Assembly: GCA_900155495.1 (NCBI GenBank)
Contig: FTLJ01000560.1
Coordinates: forward strand, 1 to 64,000
DNA: 64,000 nt
Reading direction: 5' to 3'
From: Porogramme epimiltina
Lineage: Eukaryota > Basidiomycota > Agaricomycetes > Polyporales > Polyporaceae
Part shown: piece by piece, positions 1 through 11,076 of the stretch
Layout: each line of letters starts with the position of its first letter
Position numbering within the stretch: the stretch's first letter is position 1
Position numbers and translations under genes: made by a program
The notes under the pieces: model-generated
Seen by the model: the letters and a program-made list of their open reading frames with translations, nothing else
The model's database searches: none
What the model was told of the DNA's origin: nothing

Positions 1-1444
1 AGGAGACAGGTCCGCCCCTCCCGCTCCCTCCCTCCCCGCCGCGCGCACCCCGCTGATCTCCCGCCCCCTCCCCGCGCCAGTCACGAACCTAGAGAGCGTC
101 GTCCTCCAGCTCCAGGAGTCCTATCGCACCTCAGACTCAAACCTCCAGGAGACGCGCCAGGAGAATGCCCGCCTCAAGACAGAGCTCGAGCACAAGGAGA
201 GCCTCCTCAGGATGTACGAGCAGCAGCGCAAGGTCGACCGCGAGCCACAGGACGACTACCCCATGTCCTCATATGCCCCCTCCCGCACCCCGCCCGTCAC
301 CATGCCCTCCATGTCCGCCGGCCCGCCCAGCAATTACGGCGACGACGCCCTCCGCTACCCGTCCACCAGCCACGCATCCGGCTCCATGGGCGGGCCCTCG
401 TACCACGCCCCCAACGGCCAGGACTATCCCCAGCGATCCCCGGCGCTTGGCTACGTCCCTATGGCCGCAAACGGCTCAGAGTCGCGCTCCATGGACGCCC
501 ACGGGCGGATGGCCCGATACGACGCCTACGCCTCGTATTCCATCGACACCACGCCCCGCGATAGCGGCTGGGTCCCCCACCCGGGAACATCCGTCAGCGA
601 CGGCTCCATGGACAGTAGCAGCGCGGCACACTCTCCCACATTCGTCGAGTCCCCCACGCTCACCGCTTCCGAGCTCCAGTACTCGTCCCGTTATGGCGTA
701 GTCGAGGACCAAAAGGTTCCACTCACGCCTCTCGCAACTTCCCAATACATGTTCGCCCCCTCCCGCTCCCTCTCGCCCGCCGCGTCCACGCCCTCGTCCA
801 CGTCCTCCACCTCCCTCGCCCCCGCCTCCTACGCCTTCACTTTCCCCGAGGGCACCAACATCGCCGACCGCCCCGAGTTCTACCGCCGCACGACGAACCC
901 CCCAGAGCTCACCCTCCACGGCGGCACCGCCGACGTCACGACGATCCTCCGCATGTCGGGCCGCGCGAACCCCTCCGCCGCGCCCGGCACATCGTCCACC
1001 AACGGCGGCGGCGGCGGCAGCGACCGGATACCCGGCGGCGGCGTGCAGGCGCCCTCGCCGTACGCGCGCGGCGACAACGGCTCGCACGAGCGCGAGTCGG
1101 ACGGCGAGTCCTCCGCGTACACGTACGGCTCGCGGCCGCGCACGCGCACGGGGACGAGCGCGGGCAGCGCGAGCGCGAGCGTCGGCGGGGTGTCGCGCGC
1201 GTCGCGCTCGCCGTCGCCGGGGCCCGCGCCGATCTGCGGCACGCTCGCGGTGATCAAGGCGCAGGCGTTCGGCGCGCTGCGGCGCACGCGCGGGCGGTCC
1301 AAGAAGACGAGCGAGGGCGCGGCCAAGGCCGCCGTCGAGGCGCTCGCCGCGCGCGGCATCGGCGTCGTCGCTGCCGCCGCCGCCGCGGGGAACCCCGCCA
1401 AGCGGCCGCGCCTGCACGACAGCGACGGCGACTTGCGGATTTGA
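1..1444 (+). CDS. bZIP-type transcription factor, 3' part (5' end outside window)
   Basis: Only the C-terminal part is present. A short exon (1-9) is joined over an intron (10-80, gt...ctgat...ccag) to a long last exon that ends with TGA at 1442-1444. The first residues of that exon form a leucine-zipper-like coiled coil (TNLESVVLQLQESYR, then NARLKTELEHKESLLR), the arrangement seen just after the basic region in fungal AP-1/Yap-like bZIP proteins. The rest is a long Ser/Pro/Ala-rich, probably disordered tail with a basic patch near the end (RRTRGRSKKTSEG, AKRPRLHD) that could be a nuclear signal. The DNA-binding basic region itself lies upstream and is not visible, so the bZIP call rests on the zipper. 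The antisense frame is open only because the DNA is GC-rich. Confidence 0.65.
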   Translation, partial: GDRSAPPAPSLPAARTPLISRPLPAPVTNLESVVLQLQESYRTSDSNLQETRQENARLKTELEHKESLLRMYEQQRKVDREPQDDYPMSSYAPSRTPPVTMPSMSAGPPSNYGDDALRYPSTSHASGSMGGPSYHAPNGQDYPQRSPALGYVPMAANGSESRSMDAHGRMARYDAYASYSIDTTPRDSGWVPHPGTSVSDGSMDSSSAAHSPTFVESPTLTASELQYSSRYGVVEDQKVPLTPLATSQYMFAPSRSLSPAASTPSSTSSTSLAPASYAFTFPEGTNIADRPEFYRRTTNPPELTLHGGTADVTTILRMSGRANPSAAPGTSSTNGGGGGSDRIPGGGVQAPSPYARGDNGSHERESDGESSAYTYGSRPRTRTGTSAGSASASVGGVSRASRSPSPGPAPICGTLAVIKAQAFGALRRTRGRSKKTSEGAAKAAVEALAARGIGVVAAAAAAGNPAKRPRLHDSDGDLRI

Positions 1445-1906
1445 GCCCGCGGTTGTCATCGTCGCCGCCGTGGTGCGCTTTGTCTGCTGCTGCTGCTCGT
1501 TATCGCGGCGAGTCAGGGAGAGCGGGCGGGCGGGCGGAGCTTCCTGCCCTGTTGGGGGGCCCCGCTTCGCGGCTTCGCTCGGCGCGTGGATGGCTTAGCT
1601 GCTCGCCCCTTTTTGCCCCTCCCTTCTTCGCTCGCTCGCTTTTTTTATTAACTGGGCCCGGGTCGCGGGTCGCTCGGATCGGCGGCGCGTGAAGAAGAAG
1701 AAGATGGCGAAGAGGGAAGAAGGCCGCGGCGCGCAGTGGGAGAGATGACGACGAAGATTGGAGACGAGAGGACGGCCGTTGGCCGGGACTCGGGATTCGG
1801 GAGGAGGGGGGGATATACTACTACCACTACAGCACGGATGACGACACGAAACCTCCACGACGCCAACGCGGTCCCCGTACACTCGCTCGCCCTCGCCCCC
1901 CATCAC

Positions 1907-1946
1907 GCCCTCGCTCACGCCCACGCCCACGCTCACGCTCACCCCC
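1907..1946. repeat. Degenerate hexamer tandem repeat (CTCACG/CCCACG)
   Basis: About six consecutive 6-nt units alternate between ctcacg and cccacg. It sits in the GC-rich gene-free region and looks like an ordinary microsatellite. Confidence 0.8.
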
Positions 1947-2545
1947 CCGGATCGCCTCGACGACCGCGACACAACAACTACATGAATATGAGAATCAGAA
2001 CCGGCAACGACAGTAGAGGTCCCCCACACACCATATGTATCAACAGCTCGACCAGCACTCGCGCCCGCACGCTCCCTAGGCTCCCGGTTCCCCCCTCTCC
2101 TCATCACTCTCGACCTGCTCTCCGGCCCTCCATCCATCTTCCAGCTTTGGGACTCTGTAGACGTCTGTTGGTTACCCCGCACGGACGCGCCCGCTCTCTC
2201 TCCCTCTCTCTCGCTACTTACTTACCTACGCACCCCTCGCCCTCCGGCTGCCCCGCTCCGTCCCCAGGCACGTTCGCGCACCCGTCGCTCACACGCTCAC
2301 GCTCCCTCCTCGATCGTCTCAATTATCTCACTTATCTTTCTCTTTCCCCTCTCTCTCGCCGCCCATGCACACTGCAACCGCCCGTTACTTATTGCTCTCA
2401 CATGTTCTCGTATACTTCGCCATGTAGGATAGTATTGCCTGTAATATAGCCCGTTCATGTCGCTTTGCATGTAAATATAGCTGCCATGTGCCTCTCTGCC
2501 CCCCCTAACCCGCCCAAACAGCCCGTCCCGAATCGGGTTCTCCCC

Positions 2546-2567
2546 ACGCACGCACGCACGCACGCGC
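2546..2567. repeat. (CACG)n microsatellite
   Basis: Five near-perfect cacg units are visible. A second short repeat of gcca/ccag units lies at about 2773-2792. Confidence 0.85.
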
Positions 2568-4578
2568 CTCCGTGCCGGTACTCCCGCCGCAGATTAGCAG
2601 CGTCGGGCAAGAGCCCGGGAGATCCAGGAGCCAAGAGCCAGGAGAGCCCCCCCTCAGACAGGACCCTTCAGGCCCTCAGGGCCCGCGCCCGCGCGCATTG
2701 CCGCAACAGACCCGCGCGCGTCGCGCCCTTTCGAGTTTCCGCCTGCCCCTTCGTCGATCCGGGAAGCACCAGCGGCCAGCCAGCCAGCCAGTCGTTGGTG
2801 GGCTTCAGTGATCGAGCGAGATCGCGCGCGATGGGGCACGAACACGGCGCACCGCGCCGCGTCCGCCGCAGATTTCGGACGGCCGGGACGGGGTGCCACC
2901 CTTCCCCTTCAGCCCCCTCCTCCCTCATCCTCCCTGGCGCGGCCTGCCCGTCCGCCCGTCCGGTCGCCCGCGGCGTTTCGTGGCCCTTCGTGGCCCTCTT
3001 CCCCCTGATGCGCGCGCCGAAGATGGGCAGAGGAAAGCCCACCGCCGGGCGTCCGGGCGTGCGTGCGTGCGGCGGAGCCCGTGGCAAGGTTCGCGATCGT
3101 GCGGGCGGGAAGCGGGGGCAGGGGAGAGACGAGGGAGGCCGCTGCTGCGTCTGGGAGCGCAATCGGCGCATGTGGCCCGCGTCCCCTCGCCCCGTGCGAG
3201 AGGATCTCGGGCTCGACGTCGAAGGTGGTCGACGTCGCCCGGGGCCAACGTCGCCCGGGGTCTCCACGCCGACGTTCCAAGAGCACCCCCCCCCCCTCTC
3301 CCCACTTTGCACAAGCGTGCGGTTCTGTGGACGGCCGCGGGCGCGCGGGCTCCCCCGAGAATGCAATTGTGTGGTGCGGCGCCCAGCATCAGCGATCAGC
3401 TCCCCCCACCACCTGCGGCGGACCACAGACCGCCGCGGGAGCAGTACCGCCGCCCTTCTTCCCACTCGATCGAAACCTAGAGCGTTGGGGGGCTGGGGCT
3501 GGAGCCCGGGGCGGGCGGCCCAAGGGACGGGAGGGGAAAGGGGAAAGGAGGGGTGGGGGGCTTCGCGCCGCGCCTGGGCCGCCGGCGACGGCGGGGAAAC
3601 TCCCCACCTGGGGGGCCCACTGCACGGCGCCCCGCCGCCGGCCCCAGATGCACTCGTTCGGGCGCGCGGGGACGGGCGAAGAAGGCCCCGCGCGCGAAGG
3701 CGAAGAAGGCCCCCTCCGTGCGCAAAAGGCAAGAAGGGGCGGCTGTCCGGGCGGATGGGGGGTACGCAGGATTCGAGGGCCGCGCGCGCGCGTGGGTGCC
3801 GCCGCATCTGGGAGAGGGCCCCCGTTCTTCCGGTGGGTATCGCCGCGAATGGGGCGGCGCAGCCGTCCGCTCGGCTAGGTGATTATTATCGCAGGGGTCG
3901 CTGCGCTGCGCTGCCCCTGCGGGCTCGCGCTCGAGCGCGGCCTCTGCACGTATGGACGGGGACGGGGATGGGCGAGCGCACGCGCGCGCGTCACCCGCGT
4001 GCGAGTCGGCCGCGACCCTCGCGATCGCGCGCGTGGCGATCGAGGAGGGGAAGGGGATATGAAGTCCGCACCGCCGCGCCTGGGGCTGGCCGCTGGGGGC
4101 GGGCTCCTGCGAGCGAGGTCCGCGAGCTTCGCAGAGCGGTGCAGCCCCCCCGCGATCGGGCGAAGCCGACGACGCGGACAGGGCAAAGGGAAGGTTGATT
4201 CGGGGCCGTGCGACCACCAGCCCGCTCGGCTACGGCGAGAGTTCTGGGGCACTTAGCGAGTGGGCGAACGGCGGTGGGGCCGCCGCGGAGGGGGCCTCCG
4301 GCGCGTCCGGGGCGCAACCAACAAAACCACCGTGACAGATGGCGGGGCGCGCTCCCCCTCCGGTACGCATACGCGGCGGCGTCCGTAGTTCCTGGACCCG
4401 ACCGATGTCTTGCGATTAGCCTTATGTTGACACGGGCCATAGAATATCACCAGGCCAAACCCGACCGGGAAGCCGCGGGGCGGCGTGAATGTGATTTGGA
4501 TGCGCAGACGCTACACGGGAATGTGGAAAACAATGCATGGTGCTGCTGCAAAGGGTTGATCGGCGGCTGGCCGCGAAC

Positions 4579-5775
4579 CTAGCGGGAGAAGGAGAACCGG
4601 CGATTGACTTTAGGCACAGCCGGATCCCAGGTGCCCCTAATTTCACTGGGAGCAATGTCAGACGCTAGATACAGCGGGCAGATAACAGGTGACGCAACAC
4701 GCACTTCTTGTACCGTTGTGCCCAGACCAGCACACCGGGGGCAATAAAAGTCACGAAGATGAAGCAGGAGATGTAGATCCGCGCTGCGGTGCTTGATAGG
4801 GGGTGTGTGAGGGCCACCGCGAGCGCGGAGATGACCGCTGTGAGCACGACTTGAAGAAGCTTGGTAGTTTTCTGTACCATGCAGAAGTCAGGAAGCGCGC
4901 ATCGGAAAATGTAAGCCGTTCTGACCTGCATACGACGTCGCAATATGGGGAACAATGCAAACGACTGCACAGAAAACAGAATCAGCCCGAAGACCGACAG
5001 ATCATCCGGTAGTCTGGAAGCCAGGACAACCGAGGATGATATGGCGGCGTTCATCGACAACACCGAGGTCAGCCTTGACAATCGAAGCGACCGGAGTTAA
5101 TGGGATGGTCCGGCAACTTCTGACGTAATTACTTACCTCTCGCGTTGCTGGCTTTGCGGTCTCATGGCGGTGTAGTCGGCTAGTAGGGCGTTCAGAATAA
5201 ACAAACAAGCCGACAAAGCCCAAATTGAATCAGACGATGTCGCAGCGGTCAACGTCTTGAGGACGGGCGAAAGAGACATTAAGGCGAGAAAGACGAGAAT
5301 GGACGCCTTCAGTGCCTTTGCTCCTGCGCTCGTTTGCTCGGTTAGCCACAAGGGACGCGTGCGAAACAGAGGAAGGCACGAACGATTGGTACTCCGTGTC
5401 TCGTGATCCACACTGGTGCATTCCAGCAACTCCCAAATCATATAGCCGGTCAGAAAGACGCCTGCGGAGATCCATACAAGGGCGCGTGGGTCCAAGAGCC
5501 TCTGTTGGAGCCGCATAAAGACAGCCAGGAAGATGAAGATGCTGGCCATGTGCTGGCTTATAGGACATGACAGGATGACGAGGTGCCAGTAGGTGTACGG
5601 CCGGAAGTTGGCTGGCCGCGGTCGGTTGAGACACGCGCGTTGCAAAGGGGGCTAGAGTGCACTCACGATTCCTGCTGAGGGAGGAGAGAAACGAGCGAGG
5701 GACATAGTTGTCAGGGTACGGCTTCTTCTTCCACAGCACGCGCTCCCATTCTTCCTCCCAAGTCTCCGTGTACAT
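4579..5775 (-). CDS. GPI2: GPI2/PIG-C, subunit of the GPI-GlcNAc transferase
   Basis: GPI2 is a multi-pass ER membrane subunit of the complex that transfers GlcNAc to phosphatidylinositol, the first step of GPI-anchor synthesis. I join five exons: 5775-5667, 5611-5137, 5073-4926, 4871-4705 and 4645-4579, giving 321 aa. The N-terminus has the family motif WKKKPYPDNYVPRSFLSSLS. The middle has SLSPVLKTLT and SSDSIWALSACLFILNALLADY, followed by LSMNAAISSSVVLASRLPDD. The last small exon supplies the typical C-terminus YKNEIRGTWDPAVPKVN, which is missed if the preceding 59-nt intron is read through. The third intron (4872-4925, 54 nt) is in frame, so a version retaining it would also be open. Window neighbours include GPI-anchor-type cargo (34319-34941). 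Confidence 0.93.
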
Positions 5776-6432
5776 TCATAGGATTCTGTACAAGGTCCAG
5801 AGCGCCGGCCAGCGGTCGTGCTGGGCGAGCGCAGGGGTAGAGCAGGTGAGGGCCGAGGGCCGGGGTGGGCGCGTGAGGCAAGGAGGTGTCGAGGACGATC
5901 GTGTCCGAAAGTAGCAGTGACATGGCGGGCGCCTGCGACTGTGATCATCCAGCCCGCGCACACGAGTGTGTTGTTGTGCCTCTTCTTCATTTCATTTCAT
6001 TTCGATTAACCACGTTCCACCTCGAAGCTGATGTCCGCAAAAAGCCGTGTTCATGTCACAAAGCTTCCAACGAGCATGTCGTGAACCCCCTGAAGCTTAA
6101 ACTCGAATACTCGGGCTCGTGCATGTCGCGTGTTGGTGACGACTGGCTTCTCACACAGCCGCTTCAAAGTTCAACGCAGAATGCAGCGAGAGCGTCGTTG
6201 CCGAGCCACCACGCCGTCCGTAGGCAGAACACGGATTCGCATTAAAGAAGTCGGTATATTTGTCCGAGACATGGTGCGTTATGGCTAGTCCAAAACGTGC
6301 AGGGGTCCAAGTGTCGCGGCTGTCGTCAGCCCTCCTCAATCGCAGTGCCTCCCCGCGTCCCACCGTCTCGTTATCGCGGAGACAGCCCACCTCGTGCGCG
6401 CAGTTACGCTCGCCGCCCCCTAACGGTGGCCC
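5776..6432. other. Intergenic: GPI2 promoter and SVIP-like 3' flank
   Basis: No supported gene. It holds the upstream region of GPI2, including a cattt repeat near 5988-6003, and the 3' flank of the small gene upstream. Confidence 0.5.
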
Positions 6433-6876
6433 TCAGTCCCACTATTGAATGGTCCGCTGTCGTAAGCCCGAGCTGGGATCACAAGGAGCACGGCCATGCA
6501 CGCACCACGAGTCGTTCTGGCGGGGTCGGTTCCGCCGTGCGCGGCGCGGTCTTCTGCGCCTCCAGCTTCGCTGCGAGTCGCCCCGATTGCGGGTTCGACG
6601 TCTTCACCCCACGGGCCTGCGCCTGCAAAGATAGAAATCGGACAGACAAGACAAGGCGATCAGTACGTCCCCGGGACAACGAAGGCAGAGGTCGTAAGCC
6701 TCCCGGACCTCTCTCTGCCGTCTTTCGGCCGCTTCTGCCGCCGCCCTCCTGGGGTCGTTCGGTCGTTCTGTGCCTTGCGCGTGCGTCGAGGACCCCGGGC
6801 CAGCAGAGTTTGGGGCCGATCCGAGCACCTGGTGGCCTCCGGTGAGTGTCCCGGACTTGGAGCAGAGCGAGCCCAT
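6433..6876 (-). CDS. SVIP-like p97/VCP-interacting small protein
   Basis: Three exons (6876-6709, 6622-6506, 6441-6433) encode 97 aa. The last exon is only nine bases (Trp-Asp-stop). The N-terminus MGSLCSK is a typical N-myristoylation signal with a palmitoylatable Cys. Residues ~43-61 read RRAAAEAAERRQREAQARG, a close match to the VCP-interacting motif of animal SVIP (Arg, Ala-Ala, Arg, then Arg-Gly). In SVIP this helix binds the p97/Cdc48 N-domain and restrains ER-associated degradation. The tail GRLAAKLEAQKTAP...ERLVWD matches fungal proteins of this type that I remember. The first intron splits the motif after Glu56, so no single open frame shows it. Binding to Cdc48 is inferred from the motif. 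Confidence 0.85.
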
Positions 6877-7222
6877 GGACGTTCGTGCAAAACAGGGGAA
6901 GTTGTGCCAAGCCAGTCGCTGCGCAGGTGCTGAAAACCTCAATGCGATGCCTGATCTGTGTCAGGTCCAAGTCGCCGTCCCCGTCGCCTGCGGGCACAAT
7001 CAAACTCGTGTTCTGCTATTGTGGGCTCCCCTCTTCCTGCCACTTCGCCGACCGGTCCTGCCTTCAGTGCGCACTTAGAAGCGCGGGCCAGACGCCCGCA
7101 TTGCGTCATGTCCTCCTGCAAGCAGCTGAAGAACTAGGTAAAGTAGAATATGCGAAACTATAGTATAGTACACGCGTGTCTAGACCGTCCGCACGACCCT
7201 GCATGCGACACCCCGCGGCCAA
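6877..7222. other. Short intergenic region on the minus-strand run
   Basis: 346 bases between two minus-strand genes, presumably holding the promoter of the SVIP-like gene. No TATA-like element or gene is obvious. Confidence 0.5.
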
Positions 7223-8145
7223 TCAGGCGTTCGGAGGAGAGTCGGAGACACCAACATACGCCCCGCGGTTGTCTCGAGATGTAAAGCTGCGCCCTGTATC
7301 ACCCATGCGGATGTCCTCGGGCTGCCTCTGTGGTGACCACGCCTGCAGACAGAAACAGGTCAAACGGGCCCACACAAACGGAGTAAAGGCTCCGGAAACA
7401 ACGCTTACCTCCCACCATCTCCTCCCCGTGGCCCATGGCAGGCTCGTGTCGAACCCTGCCTTCAGCATCCGACCCTTGATCCCCGCGCCCAGCAGGAGCC
7501 CAAAGACCGTGAGCAGGAACAGCGTGACGACTAGCTGATCGCGCGGCGAGTCTCGCTCTGTGCACGAGAAGGGGAGCATACGTGTGTAATTGCGGAGGTT
7601 CCAAGGCCGGGTGGAGAGCAGCCGGACACGAGGGTTCAGACGATCAGTCAATACGACGGGCCGCCATGAGGTCAGGGTCGGACGATGAAGACGCACGGAA
7701 ACAGCGAGCCTCGATATCGCCCTCCTTCCCGGTCGCGGTGTCGGGATTTGCATCCCCGACGGCCGCACCCGCGCATTTGGGCAGGTTCTGGTTATGACAC
7801 CATTGCTTTGTGCACGAGAGGCAGGGTTTGCTCGGGTCGTCGGGACGATCCATTCGAAGGATCGTGTAGTTTGTCCCGAAGCAGATACCTATGTGCATTC
7901 ACCCCACCAGCAGTTATGTAAGAGAGGTGCATGAAGCAATGCAGTCGAACGGAGGCTCACATTTGCAGAAATTGGTCGCCTCCCACTTGTTACCTAGCGC
8001 AGCACTGACAGACGGCTACTTGCACCTCCATGAATAATGCACCGGCGAGACAAGGCATGGTTGGGCCGCTCACAGAGAACAGAAGGATGAGGAGCAGGCA
8101 GCCCAGTAGCGAACTCGCGCGTGACGCAGTCGTTGCTCGAGCCAT
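7223..8145 (-). CDS. Conserved fungal Cys-rich single-pass membrane protein, function unknown
   Basis: Five exons (8145-8043, 7993-7961, 7888-7697, 7557-7409, 7342-7223) give 198 aa. The start MARATTASRASSLLGCLLLI is a signal peptide. A luminal Cys-rich domain follows, with FCKCICFGTNYTI, then LSCTKQWCHNQNLPKCAG and EARCFQRDSPRDQ. One membrane helix (VVTLFLLTVFGLLLGAGI) leads to a short polar cytoplasmic tail. Exon 2 is only 33 nt and carries the NKWEATNFCK part; without it the Cys pattern is broken. I recall ascomycete proteins with the same CTK-x-FC...CFQRDS layout, all unnamed, so no function is offered. It shares a 250-bp intergenic promoter region with ARP1. Confidence 0.8.
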
Positions 8146-8395
8146 GGTCGTCGCGGTCGGAAGTAGAGAGCGGGAAACGCGACCGATCTTGGACCGAGCG
8201 CTGCGAACTTGAGAACGCGCGTCACTGTTCTCTGTTCTCTTCGACTCTTTGGACTTCCGTTCTCGACGCCCCGCTTGGCCTTCCGCTCGTTCTCCAGACC
8301 TCTGCTGCTACGATATAGTCTATTGGCTTGTCTCCGATAATCTTACGCCTGACGTACCGAACTCCGAGGATAACGACGGATAGGTGTAGTTTGGG
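8146..8395. promoter_or_regulatory. Putative bidirectional promoter region
   Basis: 250 bases separate the divergent starts of the Cys-rich membrane protein gene (minus) and ARP1 (plus). Both genes must use this interval. No clear TATA box is seen, consistent with housekeeping promoters. Confidence 0.5.
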
Positions 8396-10014
8396 ATGGC
8401 GACTGAATTCGAGGATGTCCTAACAAACCAGCCGGTGGTAATTGACAACGTTCGTCCCCCTTCACGCTGCGACCCCTGTATCCCGGGAGCACCACGAACT
8501 AAAGGCTGCACCTGGCTCTGTAGGGCTCTGGGACGATCAAGGCCGGCTTCGCAGGCCAGGACCATCCCAAATGCTTCTTCCCGTCTTTGTACGTGCTCAG
8601 ATTCCTGGCGCGTCTTCGTCCCAATCTGACGGTTTTTTCATGTCGCATCCGCCAGTGTCGGTCGGCCAAAACATGTTCGTGTTATGGCCGGCGCGCTCGA
8701 GGGGGACGTCTTCATTGGTCGCAAAGCGCAGGAGTCTCGCGGCCTGCTCAAGATCAAGTACCCGATGGAGCACGGGATCGTGACAGACTGGGACGACATG
8801 GAGCGAATATGGAGCTGGGTCTATGCGGAGGAGCTGGGCACGCTGAGCGAAGAGGTGCGCATCCGCTGCTGAGCCTTTCATCGCGGCGGCGCGGTTACTT
8901 ACGCGTGCGGGGTCGCGTCTAGCATCCAGTACTGCTCACAGAGGCGCCACTGAACCCGCGGCATAATCGCGACGTCGCCGCGCAGATATTCTTCGACACA
9001 TTCAACGTACCTGCTCTGTATATTTCTGTCCAAGCTGTATTGTCACTGTGAGCGCTTCGATAGGGAGCAAAGCTTTTGACATGCTCATTCTTCGGGTTTC
9101 TTCAGGTATTCTTCTGGTCGAACAACGGGAATTGTACTCGATTCTGGCGATGGAGTCACGCATGCGGTTCCCGTTTTCGAGGGTTTCTCAATGCCGCACG
9201 CTATCCGGAGAGTAGATGTAGCTGGTCGGTGAGTGGAACTTAACTATGATTCCGCTGCACCGTCTTATAAACAGCGCTATGTCGCAGAGACGTCACCGAT
9301 CATTTGCAGTTGCTCCTCCGGAAGGCTGGTCACCATCTACACACCACAGCCGAAAGGGAGGTCGTGAGAACGATTAAGGAGAAGTGTTGCTATGTCGCGA
9401 TCAACCCAGCGAAGGAGGAGAAAGACTCGCTTGGGCGTAGTGAAGAGTTTCGGCTACCAGACGGTAACGCAGTCCAGGTGAGTGCCGTCAGCCGCGTTTT
9501 CGTTATCTTGCGTACTCATTTACTCCTTCATAGCTCGGGCCCGAACGGTTCCGCGCGCCGGAGATCTTGTTCAACCCAGAGCTGATCGGCCAAGAGTACG
9601 CTGGGGTGCACCAAGTAGTCGTAGATTCCATCAACCGCGTGGATCTAGATCTACGAAAGAGCTTGTTTTCGAATATCGTGCTGAGCGGCGGTAGCACGCT
9701 CTGTCGTGGTGCGTTTTACCTGTTCGCTTGTGTAATTCGCCGTTCTCAATCAATTGCAGGTTTCGGAGACCGTCTACTGAACGAGGTGAAGAAGCTTGCG
9801 TTGAAAGATGTGAAGATCAAGATTTATGCACCTCCTGAGCGCAAATACTCCACCTGGATTGGCGGTTCTATCTTGGCTGGCCTCAACACTTTCAAGAAGG
9901 TATGGTGTTGCCGAGTTAGAGTCTGCCATGAGCTGACACCTCGCACAGATGTGGGTTTCGGCGGAGGAATATCAGGAGGATCCGGACATCATTCACAAGA
10001 AACTGGGTTTCTGA
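8396..10014 (+). CDS. ARP1: ARP1 (centractin), actin-related filament subunit of dynactin
   Basis: ARP1 forms the short filament of dynactin, the activator that links dynein to cargo and nuclei. Nine exons (8396-8449, 8524-8588, 8656-8854, 8923-9047, 9106-9228, 9288-9477, 9534-9708, 9760-9899, 9949-10014) give 378 aa, close to the 376 aa of animal ARP1. Actin-fold marks are intact: [16 protein letters not shown] (phosphate loop 1), [45 protein letters not shown] (phosphate loop 2), [11 protein letters not shown] and [11 protein letters not shown]. The absence of actin's Lys/Arg DNase loop and the ending [21 protein letters not shown] favour ARP1 over actin. Stop codons and GT-AG sites support every junction. 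Confidence 0.95.
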
Positions 10015-10338
10015 GTGCTCTTTGCTTTCCCCTCCCTTCTCGTTGGTTCGTCGGTAGAACATATCCTTCTCATAGCTATGATACCCGACATGTAGTGTGC
10101 ATTCCTAATGCTATTTTGCAAGCCATTATCACACACGCGGTTACGCGAAGGAGGAGTTGGGGCTGACGCGCATCGAGCCAATGAATGATCCGCATGCGCA
10201 TAATGTTCATGAGCATTAGAGAACAGGGAAAGCGGGCATAAGTGATAGGATACAGCTGCAAAGAACGTTTGCGATGTGCGGATATGCATGTGATATGCGA
10301 TGCGACAGAGCCCCGAGATAGTACAATGCGCCCAACCC
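10015..10338. other. Convergent 3' region of ARP1 and RPS24
   Basis: 324 bases holding the two facing 3' UTRs. No gene is seen. Confidence 0.5.
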
Positions 10339-11076
10339 TTACTTGCCCTTCTTGGCGGGCTCGGAAGCCTTGGACTTTTTGGTACCACGGAACTGCGAAA
10401 AGAGAGTATGTCAGTGTGATAACGGAGGAGTAGGGAGTGGGGGGTACGGACCTTCTTCGCACGGTTCTTGCGCTCCTTGCGAAGCTTGCGGTTGGTCTTC
10501 GGTGGTGCGGTCGTGAGGCCAGACTAACAGTACGCGCAAACATTAGTCTTAGCACGAGAAAAATTACGAAGGGGAACGCACCCGAATCAACCGGTACTTG
10601 GGCTCAAACTTCCTCTGCGACGCCTCGTCGTCGTAGATCAGACCGAAGCCCGTGCTCCGTCCACCACCGAAGGCCGTCCGGAAGCCGAAGGTGACGACGC
10701 GGCCCTTCTCAGTCTTGTAGATCTGGGAGATGCGCTCCGAGAGCTCGTCCTTGGAGACGTTGGGGCGGTTGGGGTGGAGGACGTCGATGATGAACTGGCG
10801 GCGCGCCAGAAGACGGTTGGTGATGAATTTGCGGGTGCGGATCGTTACCGGTGCTGAAGAGTCGGCCTGCATATTCGGAGGGGGAAAGAGGCGATAGGGA
10901 GAGCGGGGGGGAGGGGGAAGCAGGTCGTCAGACAAACCGTCCTCAGAGAGTTAAGCTGCCGGGTACATCCACATGCCAAATGATCCATCCATCCCTCTCC
11001 AGCCCTAATCCCGCTATTCCAACGCATCCAACTACCCGGCAAACGTCCAGCAGCACGACAGAGAGACACTCACCAT
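10339..11076 (-). CDS. RPS24: 40S ribosomal protein S24 (eS24)
   Basis: A small-subunit ribosomal protein. Four exons (11076-11074, 10866-10582, 10523-10452, 10392-10339) encode 137 aa. Exon 1 contains only the ATG codon, followed by a 207-nt intron, an arrangement common in ribosomal protein genes. Family segments are [57 protein letters not shown] and the basic tail [19 protein letters not shown]. The ending [13 protein letters not shown] is lineage-specific. Starting from the next in-frame Met inside intron 1 would give an incorrect N-terminus. Confidence 0.95.

Larger units (their letters stand above)
1445..4578. other. 3.1 kb GC-rich stretch without a recognisable gene
   Basis: It lies between the convergent ends of the bZIP gene and GPI2. 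Open frames of up to ~580 codons exist on both strands, but they are mutually overlapping, Arg/Pro/Gly/Ala-rich, lack recognisable motifs, and reflect few A+T-rich stop codons. It contains short tandem repeats and purine-rich blocks (for example near 3685-3735). Long 3' UTRs or a non-coding transcript are possible, but nothing in the sequence proves them. Confidence 0.6.

Noticed and set aside
476..1459. 327-codon antisense frame to the bZIP exon
   Set aside because: Arg/Gly-rich mirror of a Ser/Pro-rich exon with no plausible start or motif.
2465..4198. A 577-codon plus-strand frame and a 379-codon minus-strand frame over the same GC-rich DNA
   Set aside because: Both are low-complexity, overlap antisense, have no motif and are explained by scarcity of stop codons in GC-rich DNA.
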